Shown here in pieces: positions 1-12,898 of a stretch of DNA of 64,000 nucleotides. The position numbers were made by a program, and so were the translations under genes. The notes beneath the pieces are model-generated. The model was given only the letters and a program-made list of their open reading frames with translations. It was not told the DNA's origin and did no database searches. Position 1 is the stretch's first letter; the number at the start of each line of letters is the position of its first letter. The stretch is taken from positions 1 to 64,000 of the forward strand of contig JASANG010001768.1 of NCBI GenBank assembly GCA_030248215.1. The letters run 5' to 3'. The DNA is from Enoplolaimus lenunculus (Eukaryota > Nematoda > Enoplea > Enoplida > Thoracostomopsidae).

Positions 1-220
1 GATTAGTTACATAGAGTGTTCTAGACCGTAATAAGTTCGCATAGTCCCCTTTTAATTCATTTGCATCATTATTACCCTCGACGTCGTAATCCTGACTGTG
101 ATCAATTGCTGCCGTGTCCATTGGGGTTTGTGGTTGATCAGTTAAGGTGGAAGTCTCCTCCGACAAAATACTGCCGCCTCCAGCAATACCAATGACATCG
201 TGATCACTGGTTGTAGGCAT
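1..220 (-). CDS. Partial N-terminal coding exon, unrecognised gene
   Basis: An open frame of 73 codons plus one base starts at the ATG at 220-218 and stays open to the window edge. The context before the ATG (TTAAATA) is typical of the other starts here. The peptide starts MPTTSDHDVIGIAGGG and ends LLRSRTLYVTN. It is acidic and Ser/Thr-rich, with no signal peptide or recognisable domain, so it looks like a disordered N-terminus. It lies 488 bp downstream of the stop of the Grx-DEP-DUF547 gene, in the same orientation. The GTAATAAT inside it could be a weak donor. I do not recognise the family, and the rest of the gene lies outside the window. Confidence 0.5.
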   Translation of the reverse strand, partial: MPTTSDHDVIGIAGGGSILSEETSTLTDQPQTPMDTAAIDHSQDYDVEGNNDANELKGDYANLLRSRTLYVTN

Positions 221-627
221 TATTTAATATAAAAGAGAGCAAGAGCTGGCTGCAAAAATGCTGCAAATTCCTAACTGTCCAACTAAATAAACAAATATTT
301 ATTTTAAGAAAATATCAAACTCAGATCACATTTAGTACAATATAATGTATAAAATCCAATCCACAATGTTTCACATGAATATAGTCACATTACAAAACCA
401 AAAACACTGACTATGAAAATCGGATTATAAGTTAAAAAAGAATTGTGACTTTTTTGACAAATTTAAAACCTAAAAGTATTTTAAATTTTACAATTTTAAA
501 ACAGCAAACTTCTCTTCACTTGACCTGCATTGATTCCCACAGCTGAGCACCAAATGTATTTTCAAATGAAACCAGCATAAATCTCATTCTGAAGAAATTT
601 TTTGCCACAAATTTTAGGTATTATTAT

Positions 628-659
628 TATTATTATCAATATTTCTATTATTATTATTA

Positions 660-710
<51 letters not shown>
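628..710. repeat. (ATT)n microsatellite overlapping the 3' end of the Grx-DEP-DUF547 gene
   Basis: About 25 ATT units with a few interruptions. The stop codon TAA (minus strand, 708-710) is formed by the last repeat bases, so the 3' UTR begins inside the tract. Confidence 0.95.
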
Positions 711-711
<1 letters not shown>

Positions 712-3700
712 GAAACTTCCGATTTCTCACTATTTGACTCCCAGTTATATTTCAAAAATTTCACACTGAACCTCTTGTTCGATAAAAGTTTTCCAAGTTC
801 ATTTTTCTTTTCGCCGTCCGCCATATGTTCGTGAATCCATCGTACAACCTATAAGACAGCAAATCTCAAATCGATAAAATGTGACGCTACCTGCGGACTT
901 ATTATTAATGGTTACTGAATACATCTCAAACTGGCACTAGGTACTGCACACAGTTGAGATAACCAACACTGAGTGTCAAAGTCTAACTACTATATTACAT
1001 CAAGCTCTACACAATACACAGTCAAAACATGACAAATACACAATGTGAGCCGTCCAAACCCCAAATCAATGCGTAACATTCATCAAACTCCAATGACGCA
1101 TTTTTCAAGCACACAAGCTGTCACAGTGATATCAAATCTACAAAATCTCAACTCTAAATCGTGTCATCGCATCCGGCTCTTGCTATTAGTCAAAAATTTA
1201 AAACTTACACACGTCGCAACACCAATTAAAATAACTGTTTAATTTTCTTACCTCTTTATTATTCGTTCCGAAATCTTCACGATACCAGTTAAATATCTGT
1301 GATAAATGTACTGTTCTTCGATCCAGATCGATTTTCACTGCATCTTCTGTTTCCAAAAACGCCTCTGCTGCCACTGTTAACTCTGCCATAATGCCCTGAA
1401 ACAATTCAATTAAAATGCAATACCCATAATACAATACATTGTTATACCAGTTGTAAAATGTCAAAAATTCTACACCACAACCAACCAGAGGCATACATCA
1501 GAGCCGTGCCGCGAGGGAGACCAACGTATGTGACCCTCAAATGCATTTTGTTATCAGGTGGTAACACAAAAAAGATCATCGGAGCTCAGCATGCTTCGCT
1601 AGCACAGTTACCACATTGCCTGTAACTCATCAACCATTCTCGTAAGGCCCTCCTGAAAATATTTTAACTTCCCCACCAACTAAACTGCTGTCTACGACGT
1701 GCTGCTTCAATAAATCATCGTCAACAATTTACCAACACCACCGTAAAACCTAATATTGCCGTTTTTAACAACCGACTACCACCATAATATTATACCGTTT
1801 CTGAGGTTTTTGCTAGAGAAATTTTTCGAACAAATAACAAGCTTCGAAACGGTCGAAACACTACCGCAACATTATCGGCATAAAGTATATATTCGGGACA
1901 TCTTAAGAGTTTCACACCGCTCTTGTCGCTTGTTTATAAACAAAAGACGACAAACACATACCTTAGCAGAAAACGTTTTGATCGGTGGACAACTTTGAGC
2001 GCCGCAATTGAGTGCAAAATGAATCAGCGGTTCACCTGGATCTAATATATCCTGAAAATCATAAGCAAAATCACTGCGCAAAGTTTATGCAAAACCTACA
2101 TTTTTTATATACAATCAAATATATTCGTTTGAAAATTTACATACAATTGTGTTGGACCATTTATACAGGAGGTTCATTGTACTAAATACGGAACCTAAGT
2201 CTAATATACAGTGAAACTATATCTAAGCTTAGATCAAAGTCTAAGCCTAAAAGTTTAAGGCAAAACGCCTATAATTTTTTGCGAAACACTTCTATTACAT
2301 GAGCTGCTGTGTCCGTTCTTTTGCCGGAACCGGATATCCAGTTGAACTCTAATATTTATACATAAGGACGGGAGTCTTGATCTCAGTTTCGGTCTCGATC
2401 TCAACCAGTCTGGGTATTCGGTAGGTCTCGGTCTCGCTTATTTGAGTCTCGGTGTTCTGGAACCGAGACCAGAAGTCGATAATTCAGCAAATGTATGACT
2501 GTATTGTTGTAGTTAGTAAGTGATGGCTAATGAATAAAATTTTTCTGTGAAATTGCAAAATTTCATAGTTATGCAATAATTACGCGCAGATATTCAGAAA
2601 CAATACAAAAAAGCTATGAAAAATACAAAAAACTACAAAAAACTACGAAAAAACATTAGAAATAGTTTATTTTGAAAATTTTAATTTTGTTCGGCGATGA
2701 CCAAAAATTGACCGAGACATTTCTTGGCCGGTCGGTCTCGGTAGTCTAATCTCGGTCTCCGTTTTTAACCGAGACCGCCCATCCCTGCATATATAATATA
2801 ATAATATATTATATTATGTACGTATTTTTAAGCGCAGCATTTAACCGCAAATCCAAATGAACCTCATTAGGTTCCTCACGAACGCCACTCAGTTGTAAAC
2901 AATGAAAATAATTTCGTCATCCAAACAAAATTTTACCTTTACTCTCGGATCACGTAAACCAAACGGTGGATTTAGCATTGCAACACCGCTGCGATTTCCA
3001 CGCAAAACGCCATTTTCAATATCTTGCAACGAATATTCACGACCAGCGATGATATACGTTGACGAATTGAAAAACTGAAACAACAACAACAACAACAACA
3101 ATAAACAGCTTTTAATTAGAAAACAACAAAACAAAATAAACATAAACAACTAAAACAAAAACAAGCCAATACTACAAACCATAGTCGATTAAATGTTGTA
3201 TTAAGACAAAACATTTGATAATGATATCATGTTTCTTCTGTTTTTTGTTCTCGTAGCAAAACCGGCCGCTTCAAGTTTTAAAAATTCCGAATCCGATTGC
3301 TTCTGCAACCGGAATCGGAACTCGCTTTGAACCGCAATTCCGGCTGCACCCTGATGTGCGGCGTTCCAAGTTTGCTAGTTGCTGGGCTCTCGCTGATGGA
3401 CGACACAGCGATACCCCTAACTTCTGGCGTGTACCCAGGTTGATGCCCCAAATAACCCACATCTTTTAGAGTGGAACGGCCATATGTATATAATGTACAC
3501 CTTCAATGTTTACACAACACTTGAATATAATGCGAATACACTACCTCTGGGAGCATTATTCCGCCAATATTAGTAGGGTTGTGCCGATACCAAAATTTTT
3601 TCCGATGCTGATCCTTTTTCTGAAATTTTGCCGATGCTAAACCGATGCCGATTCCAACTTTAGTACACCATGCTTAATAAAAAGATAGGACACTACATTA

Positions 3701-6700
3701 CATCACCATATAAAGACTTAAACCCTACCCATCATAAAGGATTATAATTTTGTAAGAACGGTTCATTTCAATTAAGTTTTTCAAACACAAACGCAAGAGA
3801 GATACCAGTTTTCCTGCCCAGTGTTGAAATTGATAGCATTCCAACTGACTGTTTTGTGCAAAAAGTATCAACAAAGAATCGGCAATTTTTTCGCAGTGCC
3901 GATGCCGATGCTCACGTACTCTGACGATTATTGCCCATGCCGATTAATCAGCACATCTCTAGTCAATATTCCATTAAAAAATCACACAAATGAATGAAAC
4001 TTTGAGAGATCAGAGTTCTATGTAGACAGACATGTAAGTGAACGGAATCAAACTTGACCAACAAAGAAAGCCAGTGGTGCAAACATTACTGTTAACCAAA
4101 AAATAAAAGAAATGCGGCAAAAAAACTATAACATTTAATACCGTAACCTGCCAACAAGTACGTACCACCTGCTTATCTGATGGGTTAGATAAATAGATAT
4201 ATCCGTTGACAGAGACCTCGAGATATTTAGACACAGTTGGTCCGGAACACAGTCTCTGAAAACTACGACAACTAAGTTAAAGTGTAAGTTAAAATCTTAC
4301 TGACTCTGTTATAAACCTATTCAGTTTCTTTATGTTATTGTCAATTTTATTCAGACTATATAATCTGTAGACTCTATACCGAACCTCGCTATAAACCGAA
4401 TATCTCGTTAAGAAGTGCTCTACAGATTCTTGTTCCATTCCACAGCAATCACAAATACTCGAATTTGAGAGTCCTATTTTATCTGATGCATTAGTATTAA
4501 ATTATTCACGAAACGTTTGAAATTTCACAAATCTCAATAAAAAGAATCATCAAGTTTAATTGTTCGATTCGAAATTTTCTCAAAACTAGTGATTTTTTAA
4601 CAAATGCATCATTTTAATTTATTGTCTAATTTTAATATTTTGCTCATATCCGATCAAGGTGCGATACGAAAACACATACGTTCCTCAGTCAAACCTGTGT
4701 ACATTTACGTAATAATTCGAATTGATCCTCAAAAAACGTTCCACACCATCCACTATTGATACCGCAATCACCATATACTACTATATACACAACTCCAAGA
4801 GATTTGTACCAAACCAACTATTTACTGGTCCCTAAATAATTAACACATATATCAAATTACCATTCCTGCCGTTGAGACTGTTCCAATAAAGCCAATACAT
4901 TACCTTCTTTTAATCAACATAGATAACTCACCCAGCTAAACAATGAATTACCAACAAATGAAAATACATTGAGCAGAATATTTACACGAAACCAAGATAC
5001 CTGCATTTCGTGTTGTATGTTTGGCCTCCATGACAACCAAACTAATTACACACATAACAATAAACGCAGCGAAACAGTGTTACAAAACCAATCACAATAG
5101 ATACATATTTCCGTACAGAGCACTAAACAATAAATACGTAATAACTGCATTATCATAAACGCATCATTAATTACTGGCTTTTAACATAATGACAATCATA
5201 ACGAATTAGTAATAAATCTTTATTGCCAAGGACTGTTTGACCTCAAACATGAACAATGTTTTGTTTGCCAGAGAGTATCAGACACAAGAATATTTGCAAC
5301 TTTTCAAAACAAGAGTAAGAAATTTTAATTATAAGTACAAAAACACTGGTTTGCACAAAAATATTTCATTTGCGTTTCAAGGAAACAAAATTATTTTAAT
5401 GGAATTACGATACTGGTCAATTAACAGTATCAAATTACACACAAGCTGTTCTTGTAAACGTATGAATTTTTCTGGGTGCGACCGGATACCAAAAAATACC
5501 AGAGCCGGATAATTAATGCAAATACAATACTAAGTTTACGCTTAGGCTTAGAAATAGCAGCAATAGACTGAGAAACTACTATGCCCCTAAAAATATCATT
5601 GGTCATCTTACAAATTTATTGTGAACGTACACGGGCACATTGCAAGCATTACACATGTATGACAGAAACAAAATAATTAAAAGTAAGCCAACCAGTTCCA
5701 CAGCAGTTGGCATACAAATGATGAAGTTTCAATTTTTCGTAGTTTTCAAAAAACATCCGGCAAGTTATGCTGAAGCCAAATGTCGATTTTTTTACCCGAG
5801 CCGGATATCCGGTCAGAATTTGGATTTTTTTCACAATTAAGCCAGAACACTACGAAAATCTTACTTACGACAGTAATAATTGCTCTGCTGTCCAGAATAC
5901 AATTATCCAATATTTTACTTCGCTAAACTTTCCATCTTATGTCCACTCGGTCTTACTTAAACTAAAAATTAACAACTAATTTGCCCCGTCCCCTAAAGCT
6001 ACCCCACTCTCCCTGGAACTAACCCGAAGTCGTTTCCAAGCGGTCGTCGGTACTCCATTGACAATATTTGAATGAATCACTAGCGCATTGTATACGTTAA
6101 TGAAAAATGCCAACATTTCATTTCTTGACATTTGAGCCAAATTAATACGTTGCAGTTGCAATGTTAATTTTTCAAATTTTTCAAAATTATGATCAGATCG
6201 CATACCGTCGTAGTCGACACCCTAAAAACAATAACAGTGAAATAATCTGAAATAGTAAAATACAACGAACAAATAAATAAATAAAATACTGAAGGCGCCT
6301 ATAGTTAACTAAACATGCTTTCCAATCATTAAGTTCTATATAAATTTTAAAACCTATAAGGGCTGCGCTATACTTTTGTTGACGTGCGGCGTCGTCCATC
6401 CGGTCCCGAAATTTTTACAGCATTTCTCTTGGAAGAACAAAACATAAAAGCTACGAAATAAAAATATAAACAAAGACACAAACAACACTTACCATTCCAC
6501 TATCCCGCAAATGAGAATCGTAGAGTTTCAAAATAAGTCTTCGCATCAGTTCACTAAGCTCGCTGCCTAAATAGAAATATCATGCTTATACAGTACTCTT
6601 AGCATTACCCAACTTGCTTTAGGAATTGAAACGAAGTGAATCCGATTTGCAGAGCCACTAATTTAAAGAAGGTAACATTGTGGATGAAAACTTACACGTA

Positions 6701-9700
6701 TACCGCATACAAAAACGGATGACCACGCAACGGCACATAAATTCTCGGCCCAGGGGCTAACGCTTGATTGCCGAAGCCAACCGGGGCCAATTTTTTAATC
6801 AATCTTTAATTGATTCGATTCGTGTTGAAGAGGTAAAGAAAAATCTAATGTTTCGAGTTTCGATCATGCAAAAACTTTGTTCATTTTTAAAAAAAACATG
6901 TTTGTCTACTAATAAACGGATATTCTGACAAAACAGCCTTGCACAATTGTAGTTGGTCCCGGTTGGTAATAATAATTAAAATTTTAAATTCCGATTCCGA
7001 CAAGAAAATTGAATTCCAATTCGGAGTATATATGTATAATATAATATAAATTGAATACCACCGGCTGAAACTCTGCAAAGCCAACAAAGTCTTTAATTTT
7101 TACGCCGAAAGTTCGAATAACTGAAGGAAAACTAGAAACTACACACTTTTTTGTGAGAGTCATTGCTTCGTTTATACCTGCTTTATTTTTTCCGTTAAAA
7201 TTCATGCTGTGCCTTTTAATCATTGCTGCAGTCAATGAATACACATTCACTTGCAAAGTTGAAAATTTTCAAGCCATAAAAGAAATATAAACGTTTTAAA
7301 TAGTCACAAAACTCTGTGAGGATTTTTATGTATTAACGATGTTCAATGCAGAAATAGCGCAGCGCAACTCAAATGTACCAATCCTTTTCCGAAAGGATTG
7401 TTCAAATTGTAAAATGTGTCCTATTTGAAATTCGAATTTTAAAATTTTAAGTACCACTGAAATATTGATGTTGGTCACATACCATTTGGTAATTTACACA
7501 AATTCGTAGTGCCGCTATTCAGAGCGTTCGGCGCTTCATATTCCGGTAATCGATAGTAATTGTCTACGCCAAACTTGGCATTATCCGCATAATTATAGAA
7601 AAATGTCTGTACACGAGACATAAAATGACGATTTAACACTTCTTGGCACGTTTCATGAGCTGTTGCGGTTGCTAAAACACAAAAAAACAGCAACAAATTA
7701 CACAATTGACCTTTCTAAAACGCGAGCGGTAAGAATAAAATTTAAAAGCGAGAGCAGTAGAACTACGTACGTTTGCAGAGCGAATCCAGGACGAGCTTAT
7801 TCAGGGCCAATGGATGCTGGATATTTCTGCAAAGTGCAAACATTCTGTTTTAACAGAATAACCTTTCGGGCCAGACCATGGGAAATCTTGACATCATACA
7901 TACCGTATTCCACTATCAGCAACAACCCTTTTATTCATAAAACACCTGATCCAGATTTAGATAGTCATAAAAGTTTTAAAATATTTTTTCCGAAAATAAA
8001 TCCGTTGAAATTGTTTACATCCGTTTGCATCGCTAAGCGCACATAAATATTTACTTACACTGTCCTTTTTCTTTGACCAGCAAATCTACCAAATCTTGAC
8101 CTTTGAACGAATTTTTGTATCTTCGAAATGGATCACAACAAGAATTCTAAAACACAGAAAACTACTTAACTTTCAATTTTGTACACTATCTCTGTTGTTA
8201 ATAGAATACGTAACTGTGAAACAAACAAAACTACTAATTGTAAGCAAAAATTTCATACCAGACACTGATTAAAGCAAAACAATCCTTGAAATTATTACAA
8301 AACCTACCTTGATAATATTTGAATTTTTAATTTCCGTAACAATCCAAGCATATTCATCAGACTCGCACGGCAATTCGACTAAAACAAAAAAAATCAATAA
8401 TAAAAAAATTTACAGGCGCTAATAAACCATTGCTGTATTAGAATTTATTCGTATTCTCACATGATTATCATCATTTCGAATGATAAATTTTAAATCAAAT
8501 AACACCTGTCTCATAAACCTACGAATACAAAAATACTACAATTTTGATGGTACGGGTTTGCTATGGCAGAATCAGAGAGCCGCTGCTCGGTGAAAAGCCG
8601 GATCACAGCCTAGATCCTGTGCACTTACGACAAATTTTATCTTCTAGACCATACCTGTTTGATTATAATCTATCGCAGATGACAAATCTGGAATTTCGGG
8701 AGCATTTGGGCCAGGACGCTCGGTTCTAACCGTATCGACTAGTTTTTCAAATTCTTTTTCATTTCCAACCTGCAAACTACAACGCACTTGTATCAAAATA
8801 ATCTAAAAAACAGTCCAAACATAAAACTAATCTCGCATTCGCAAATAATTTTTTATACACCAACGTTAATTTTTTCTCCGAATAATTTAGTCCAAACAAA
8901 TTCAAAACTATGGCCAGTATGAAAAACAATAACTTAAAAGACAGCTAACCAATTTCTGAAAATCATCGTTACCCCCGACGTAGTGGTCATTGAAGAAAAT
9001 TTGAGGCACTGAAGTTTTGCCACCGGTCAACTTTTTGACATATTCTCGTTGGTCGGGAAAACTGTCTAATGACACTTCTAAACAAAAATAATATATAATA
9101 TGCATACGGTTAGGTATGTAGGCACGTAACATAAATGAATAACAGGGTGCGACCGGATAGCATAAAATACAGGAGCTGGATCCGAAGAGTAAGATATCCG
9201 GCCCGAGCCGGATAGCGTAGCCATACATTAAGAGTACATTTCAACAAAACACCTAAATCATGCTAGTTGCTTAAGTAGTACTTCGAATAACTTGTGGCAT
9301 ATTAGATATTTTGCTTTTAATACACAGATATGACATAGAATTATCAGCAAACCGGAACCGGAATTTGAAAATTTTACCGGAACCGGAACCGGAAAGTGAA
9401 AAACGCATTTCACCAAAAATTTCATTTTAATCTTATTTTTTGCTCTATTATTTGTGAAATAACCTTAGTTGAACATAGGTATTTATTTTATTTGTTGTAT
9501 TTTAGATTTTCATCATCGACTGAAGTGAAATCCACCATCAATGGCTTATATTCGGAGTACAAGTGGCTTTCAAAAAAAATTCTTAAAAATTAGCAAAGTT
9601 AAGAAAACGGCCAAATTATAATACCGGAATTTTTAAATCTGGTAAAAATTTACCGGAACCGGAACCGGAAGGTGAAAAAATGCCGGAACCGGAATTCCGG

Positions 9701-10016
9701 TTGCACCCTGAATACCGGAGAAGAAATCGAACTCGGATGTCAATTTTATGTCTCAGCCTGCACTGGATATACGGTCGCACCCTGATGAGCACCAAAAGCA
9801 AATCAAAATTCATGTTTACAAAACATTCCAAATACATGCGTATACCAAAAACAAACCTTGTGTTAAACGAACTCTATTTAATACTTTAAACATTTAAAAA
9901 CTGAGATTTCAGTAACCTGTATACGGCAATCCCAACTCTGTCAATTTGTTCTTTGCACGCAAGCAGTGAGGGCAGCCAATAACTGAATACACTACGATTC
10001 GGCCTTTGATGCCCAT
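708..10016 (-). CDS. Glutaredoxin-DEP-DUF547 fusion protein, 12 exons, 491 aa
   Basis: Exons on the minus strand: 10016-9917, 9077-8950, 8769-8655, 8378-8308, 8146-8059, 7671-7483, 6566-6493, 6221-6024, 3074-2937, 2051-1962, 1395-1252, 848-708. All junctions are GT-AG and phases join without a break (1476 nt). Residues 1-76 are a glutaredoxin: CPHC at 15-18, the TSVPQIF cis-proline segment at 55-61, and GG at 68-69. Residues about 115-212 resemble a DEP domain (YKNSFKGQDLVDLL at 148-161, YYRL at 206-209). Residues about 255-440 are DUF547, with FFINVYNALVIH at 294-305, HFALNCGAQSCPPI at 378-391 and LSQIFNWYREDFG at 428-440. There is no signal peptide, so it is probably cytosolic. Proteins with this domain order are known in some animals but their substrate is unknown. 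A redox role follows from the active site only. The 2.9-kb intron between exons 8 and 9 holds a hAT-like MITE. The last exon ends just before an (ATT)n tract. Confidence 0.88.
2364..2787. mobile_element. MITE family J (GGTCTCGGT-rich inverted arms)
   Basis: The left arm has GGACGGGAGTC, CAGTTTCGGTCTCG and GGTCTCGGTCTCGC. The right arm has GTCGGTCTCGGTAGTC and AACCGAGACCGCCCATCCCTG. The interior is AT-rich. It sits in intron 9 of the Grx-DEP-DUF547 gene. A right-end fragment of the same family is in NOP10 intron 2 (about 38175-38241). Confidence 0.75.
3572..3962. mobile_element. hAT-like MITE, family K (GCCGATGC-rich)
   Basis: The left end AGTAGGGTTGTGCCGAT is inverted at the right as AATCAGCACATCTCTAG. 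Flanks CCAATATT (3564-3571) and TCAATATT (3963-3970) form an 8-bp target duplication with one mismatch. The arms carry repeated CCGATGC. It is in intron 8 of the Grx-DEP-DUF547 gene. Confidence 0.85.
9347..9713. mobile_element. hAT-like MITE, family A copy
   Basis: The left end has AACCGGAACCGGAA and the right end AATTCCGGTTGCACCCTG, with ACCGGAACCGG blocks inside both arms. It lies in intron 1 of the Grx-DEP-DUF547 gene. Related partial copies are at 15849-15945 and 30350-30452, and a divergent GGTGCGACCGGATA subfamily appears at 5476-5512, 9146-9225, 10210-10255 and 11911-11965. Confidence 0.75.
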
Positions 10017-10654
10017 TATTAATTAATATTTAAGGCATGACACACTCGAATACAACGTACGTATTATATCATATAAATATTAAATAAAACAAATACCTGC
10101 CCGCAGATTCCTGAATAAAAATATGTATAAACAGCAGTAGCTAATTAAAGCAGTAATTAAAACTATCGATGCCAGCATAATATATACGTATATGTAGCAG
10201 GGCTCAACAAGGGTACGACCGGATACTGATTTACCGGAGACGGGAACCGAATAATTAAGCGGATATATTATGTAAATTTGTATTCTGTTAAAAGTATTGG
10301 AGTAGCTGAAAATATATGTATGTTTACTGCATTAGAATTAATTGTTAACTTGAGCTTTTCATTTTCACTTCATCATGTCAAAACTTTAAACTTCATGACA
10401 TACCCAGAAGTACGATCGTAGCAAGATGCTGGCTCAACACAGAAATGATTATCCGTCATATAATTTAATGACAAAAAATGTGACATTATTTATCGTGATA
10501 CAGGTAAAATGTTTAAGCTGCCTCTTCGAACGACTAATATCTGATATACTTGCCCGCCCAGTAATTTGAAATGTATGTTGGTAAATTGCCATAACATTAC
10601 TCGAAAATTCAGTCTATTGCAGAATTTTGTTCATAAATACAACCGCATGTAATT

Positions 10655-11790
10655 TTTCTTACGGAAACATGGCTAAATTCTCTATGTAGCGATGCTGAGT
10701 TTGCGCTTCCAGATTACAACATTGTAACGAAAGATAGGCAATGTCAAAAGAACCAGGGAGGTGGTGTGGCGCTTCTCGTTACAAATTCTATTAGGTGTTC
10801 TGAGATAAAAAATACGTAAGAGTATTTTAATTTTGTACAATTGATATTTTCGGTGTACAATGTGCTAAATGTCGTATTGTATGTGTGTATAGGTCTACCA
10901 GATTATGATACTGAAACAGTGTATAGACCGGCAGATTATGATACTGAAACATTGGAAAAGTTATTTATTGAAATTGAACAATTGATCTGAGGTGTATCTG
11001 TATTTGCACTATGTGGGGATTTTCATTTAGGACGTACGAAATGGAACCCTCCGAAATCTGTTGATTTAATTTCTAAAATGTTTGTAGATCTTTGAATTTA
11101 AACGGAATCTGCCAAAAAATTAACGACCCAACTCGTGTTGATGGCAACACTCTCGATTTAGTATGTCTATCAGATAGTTTGCTTGAGAATAATTTTAAAG
11201 TAATTGAACCTATCATTCAGACTACTGAACAGTATGTTTCAACTTGATTTTCGAAATTACGCTGTCTAAATTTCTACGACGAATATACAATTTTAATAAC
11301 TGTCATAATTTAATTGATTTTTTATTACATTTAAATTGGAGATTCATATTTGACATCGCAGTCTCAATTGATACTATTTGGATGGAATTTTTTAGAATAG
11401 TGAAATCTGTAATCCAAAATTTCATACCTTCAAATAAGCGCAAAAAATGCAATTATAGTTTTCCTCTCCGCTCTGATACAAGAGTTGATTACCTCAAAAA
11501 CATAAATCTTTTAAAATGTGGCGATTACATAGAATTAATTTCTGGAAAAGTGATTTGTTTCTGGACAAGAAAATTTAAATCTTTATTCCAGCGTGATAAA
11601 ATTTCAGCGTGATAAAATTTCCTGGGAGCTATAAATTGTTGATTCGCGAAATAGCAAACTTTTGTATCCAGATATGCGTAAAGTTTTGTCCAGACATGGA
11701 ATCTAATAGTGGATCAGTACTTACAGATAATTTTCCAAAAACAGAGCATTTTAATGAGCATTTTTGCAGTGTATTTTAAATTGACAACGG
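10655..11790 (+). mobile_element. LINE fragment (CR1/L2/Jockey-like endonuclease region), truncated and decayed
   Basis: Conceptual translation shows an apurinic-type endonuclease of a non-LTR retrotransposon. TETWLNSLCSDAEFALPDYN near 10661 is followed by NQGGGVALLVTNS, CGDFHLGRTKWN near 11013-11047 and NDPTRVDGNTLDLVCLSD near 11124-11175. The next part (from 11244) has the linker pattern F..YNF.N...DFLLHLNW and IW..F..IVKSVIQNFIPSNKR. The segment ends near HFNEHFCSVF, before the reverse transcriptase, so both ends are missing. Several stops and frame changes interrupt it (for example TGA near 10989), and it is dead. The 122-codon ORF at 11244-11612 is part of it rather than a host gene. Confidence 0.8.
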
Positions 11791-12898
11791 TAACCGATTA
11801 AATGACATAATTTTTACAAATGATATGATTCGTAGAGCTTTAACCAGATGCAGCAGAAGTTTCTCTAACTTTTCAATAAATTTGTTTGTTTGTTTGTTTG
11901 AAAAAAATACCGCAGCCGGATTTCGATTCATGCCTGAGCCGGAAATATATCCTGTCACAACCTGGTATATATAAATGTACCGGAAACTGGATACATATTA
12001 ACGGTGGTGGTCGCGAATTTCATGTAAACTGCTTTTTACAAAGTGACCGTCAATAATATCTTGCTGCAAATGCTGATGCTCACGAAAAGTATTGATTACC
12101 GATGCGGCACGTCGCTACAAAATAACAGTGAAAATGCAAGGGGAATAAAGTTTGATCGCCTCAGAAAGTAGTCTTTTTAAAAAATTGCTGGTTGCAACAA
12201 GCAAAAAACAACACCTTAGACTGGCTTTTTAACGTTCGAACACTGCGAAAATGTTTGGTTTAGGACTAAAAATACTATGAAATTAAATTTCCGGGGGATG
12301 ATTAAAAATGTTTCCGTGGGATCATACGTATCCACATATATTCCCTGCTGCCGTGGGCTAGGTTAATAGGCTTAACAAAATCACTGTTTAATGTTGGTTT
12401 TGTTGCCAACAACAATTCGAAGCAAGCTTACACGTATAAAGTCTTAAAATGACGATTATACTTTCGAGAGAGATCATGCTTTATCACTTTCTGCCAAATT
12501 CTTTAAAACTTATTTCATTTGCGGCCAAATTCACTTGTCATTTATGTGCATTATTACATATATTTTATATTGTGTTTTCAGGTACAAATTTAACTTTTTA
12601 ATATAGGAACCAAATGTCGTTTTACAAAACCTAACATTAAACATCTACCAATCATATTGTGTAATAACGAAATTAGGACTATCTTTCAACGAGTTTCATA
12701 GATACGCAAACTAGCTAAGTTGTTACGACATAACTGGTAAAAGGGATAATTTAATATCAGACATATGTAAGCATGCGAAACGTACTGGTCCGTTATGTGC
12801 ACATGTAATATTGTGCTGTGCACTATATGTACCGTAGCCGGCCGCCCACGTGTAGACATACAGTTGACGAGAAATACACTCATTCGAGGTATTGCCAG

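Noticed and set aside
6984-7256. 90-codon minus-strand ORF considered as an exon of the Grx-DEP-DUF547 gene
   Set aside because: The exons at 7671-7483 and 6566-6493 already join in phase, giving a contiguous domain sequence.
7663-8046. 127-codon ORF on the plus strand
   Set aside because: It overlaps exon 6 and intron 5 of the minus-strand Grx-DEP-DUF547 gene, whose exons join in phase.
11244-11612. 122-codon ORF taken as a host gene
   Set aside because: It is the linker region of the LINE fragment that starts near 10655.
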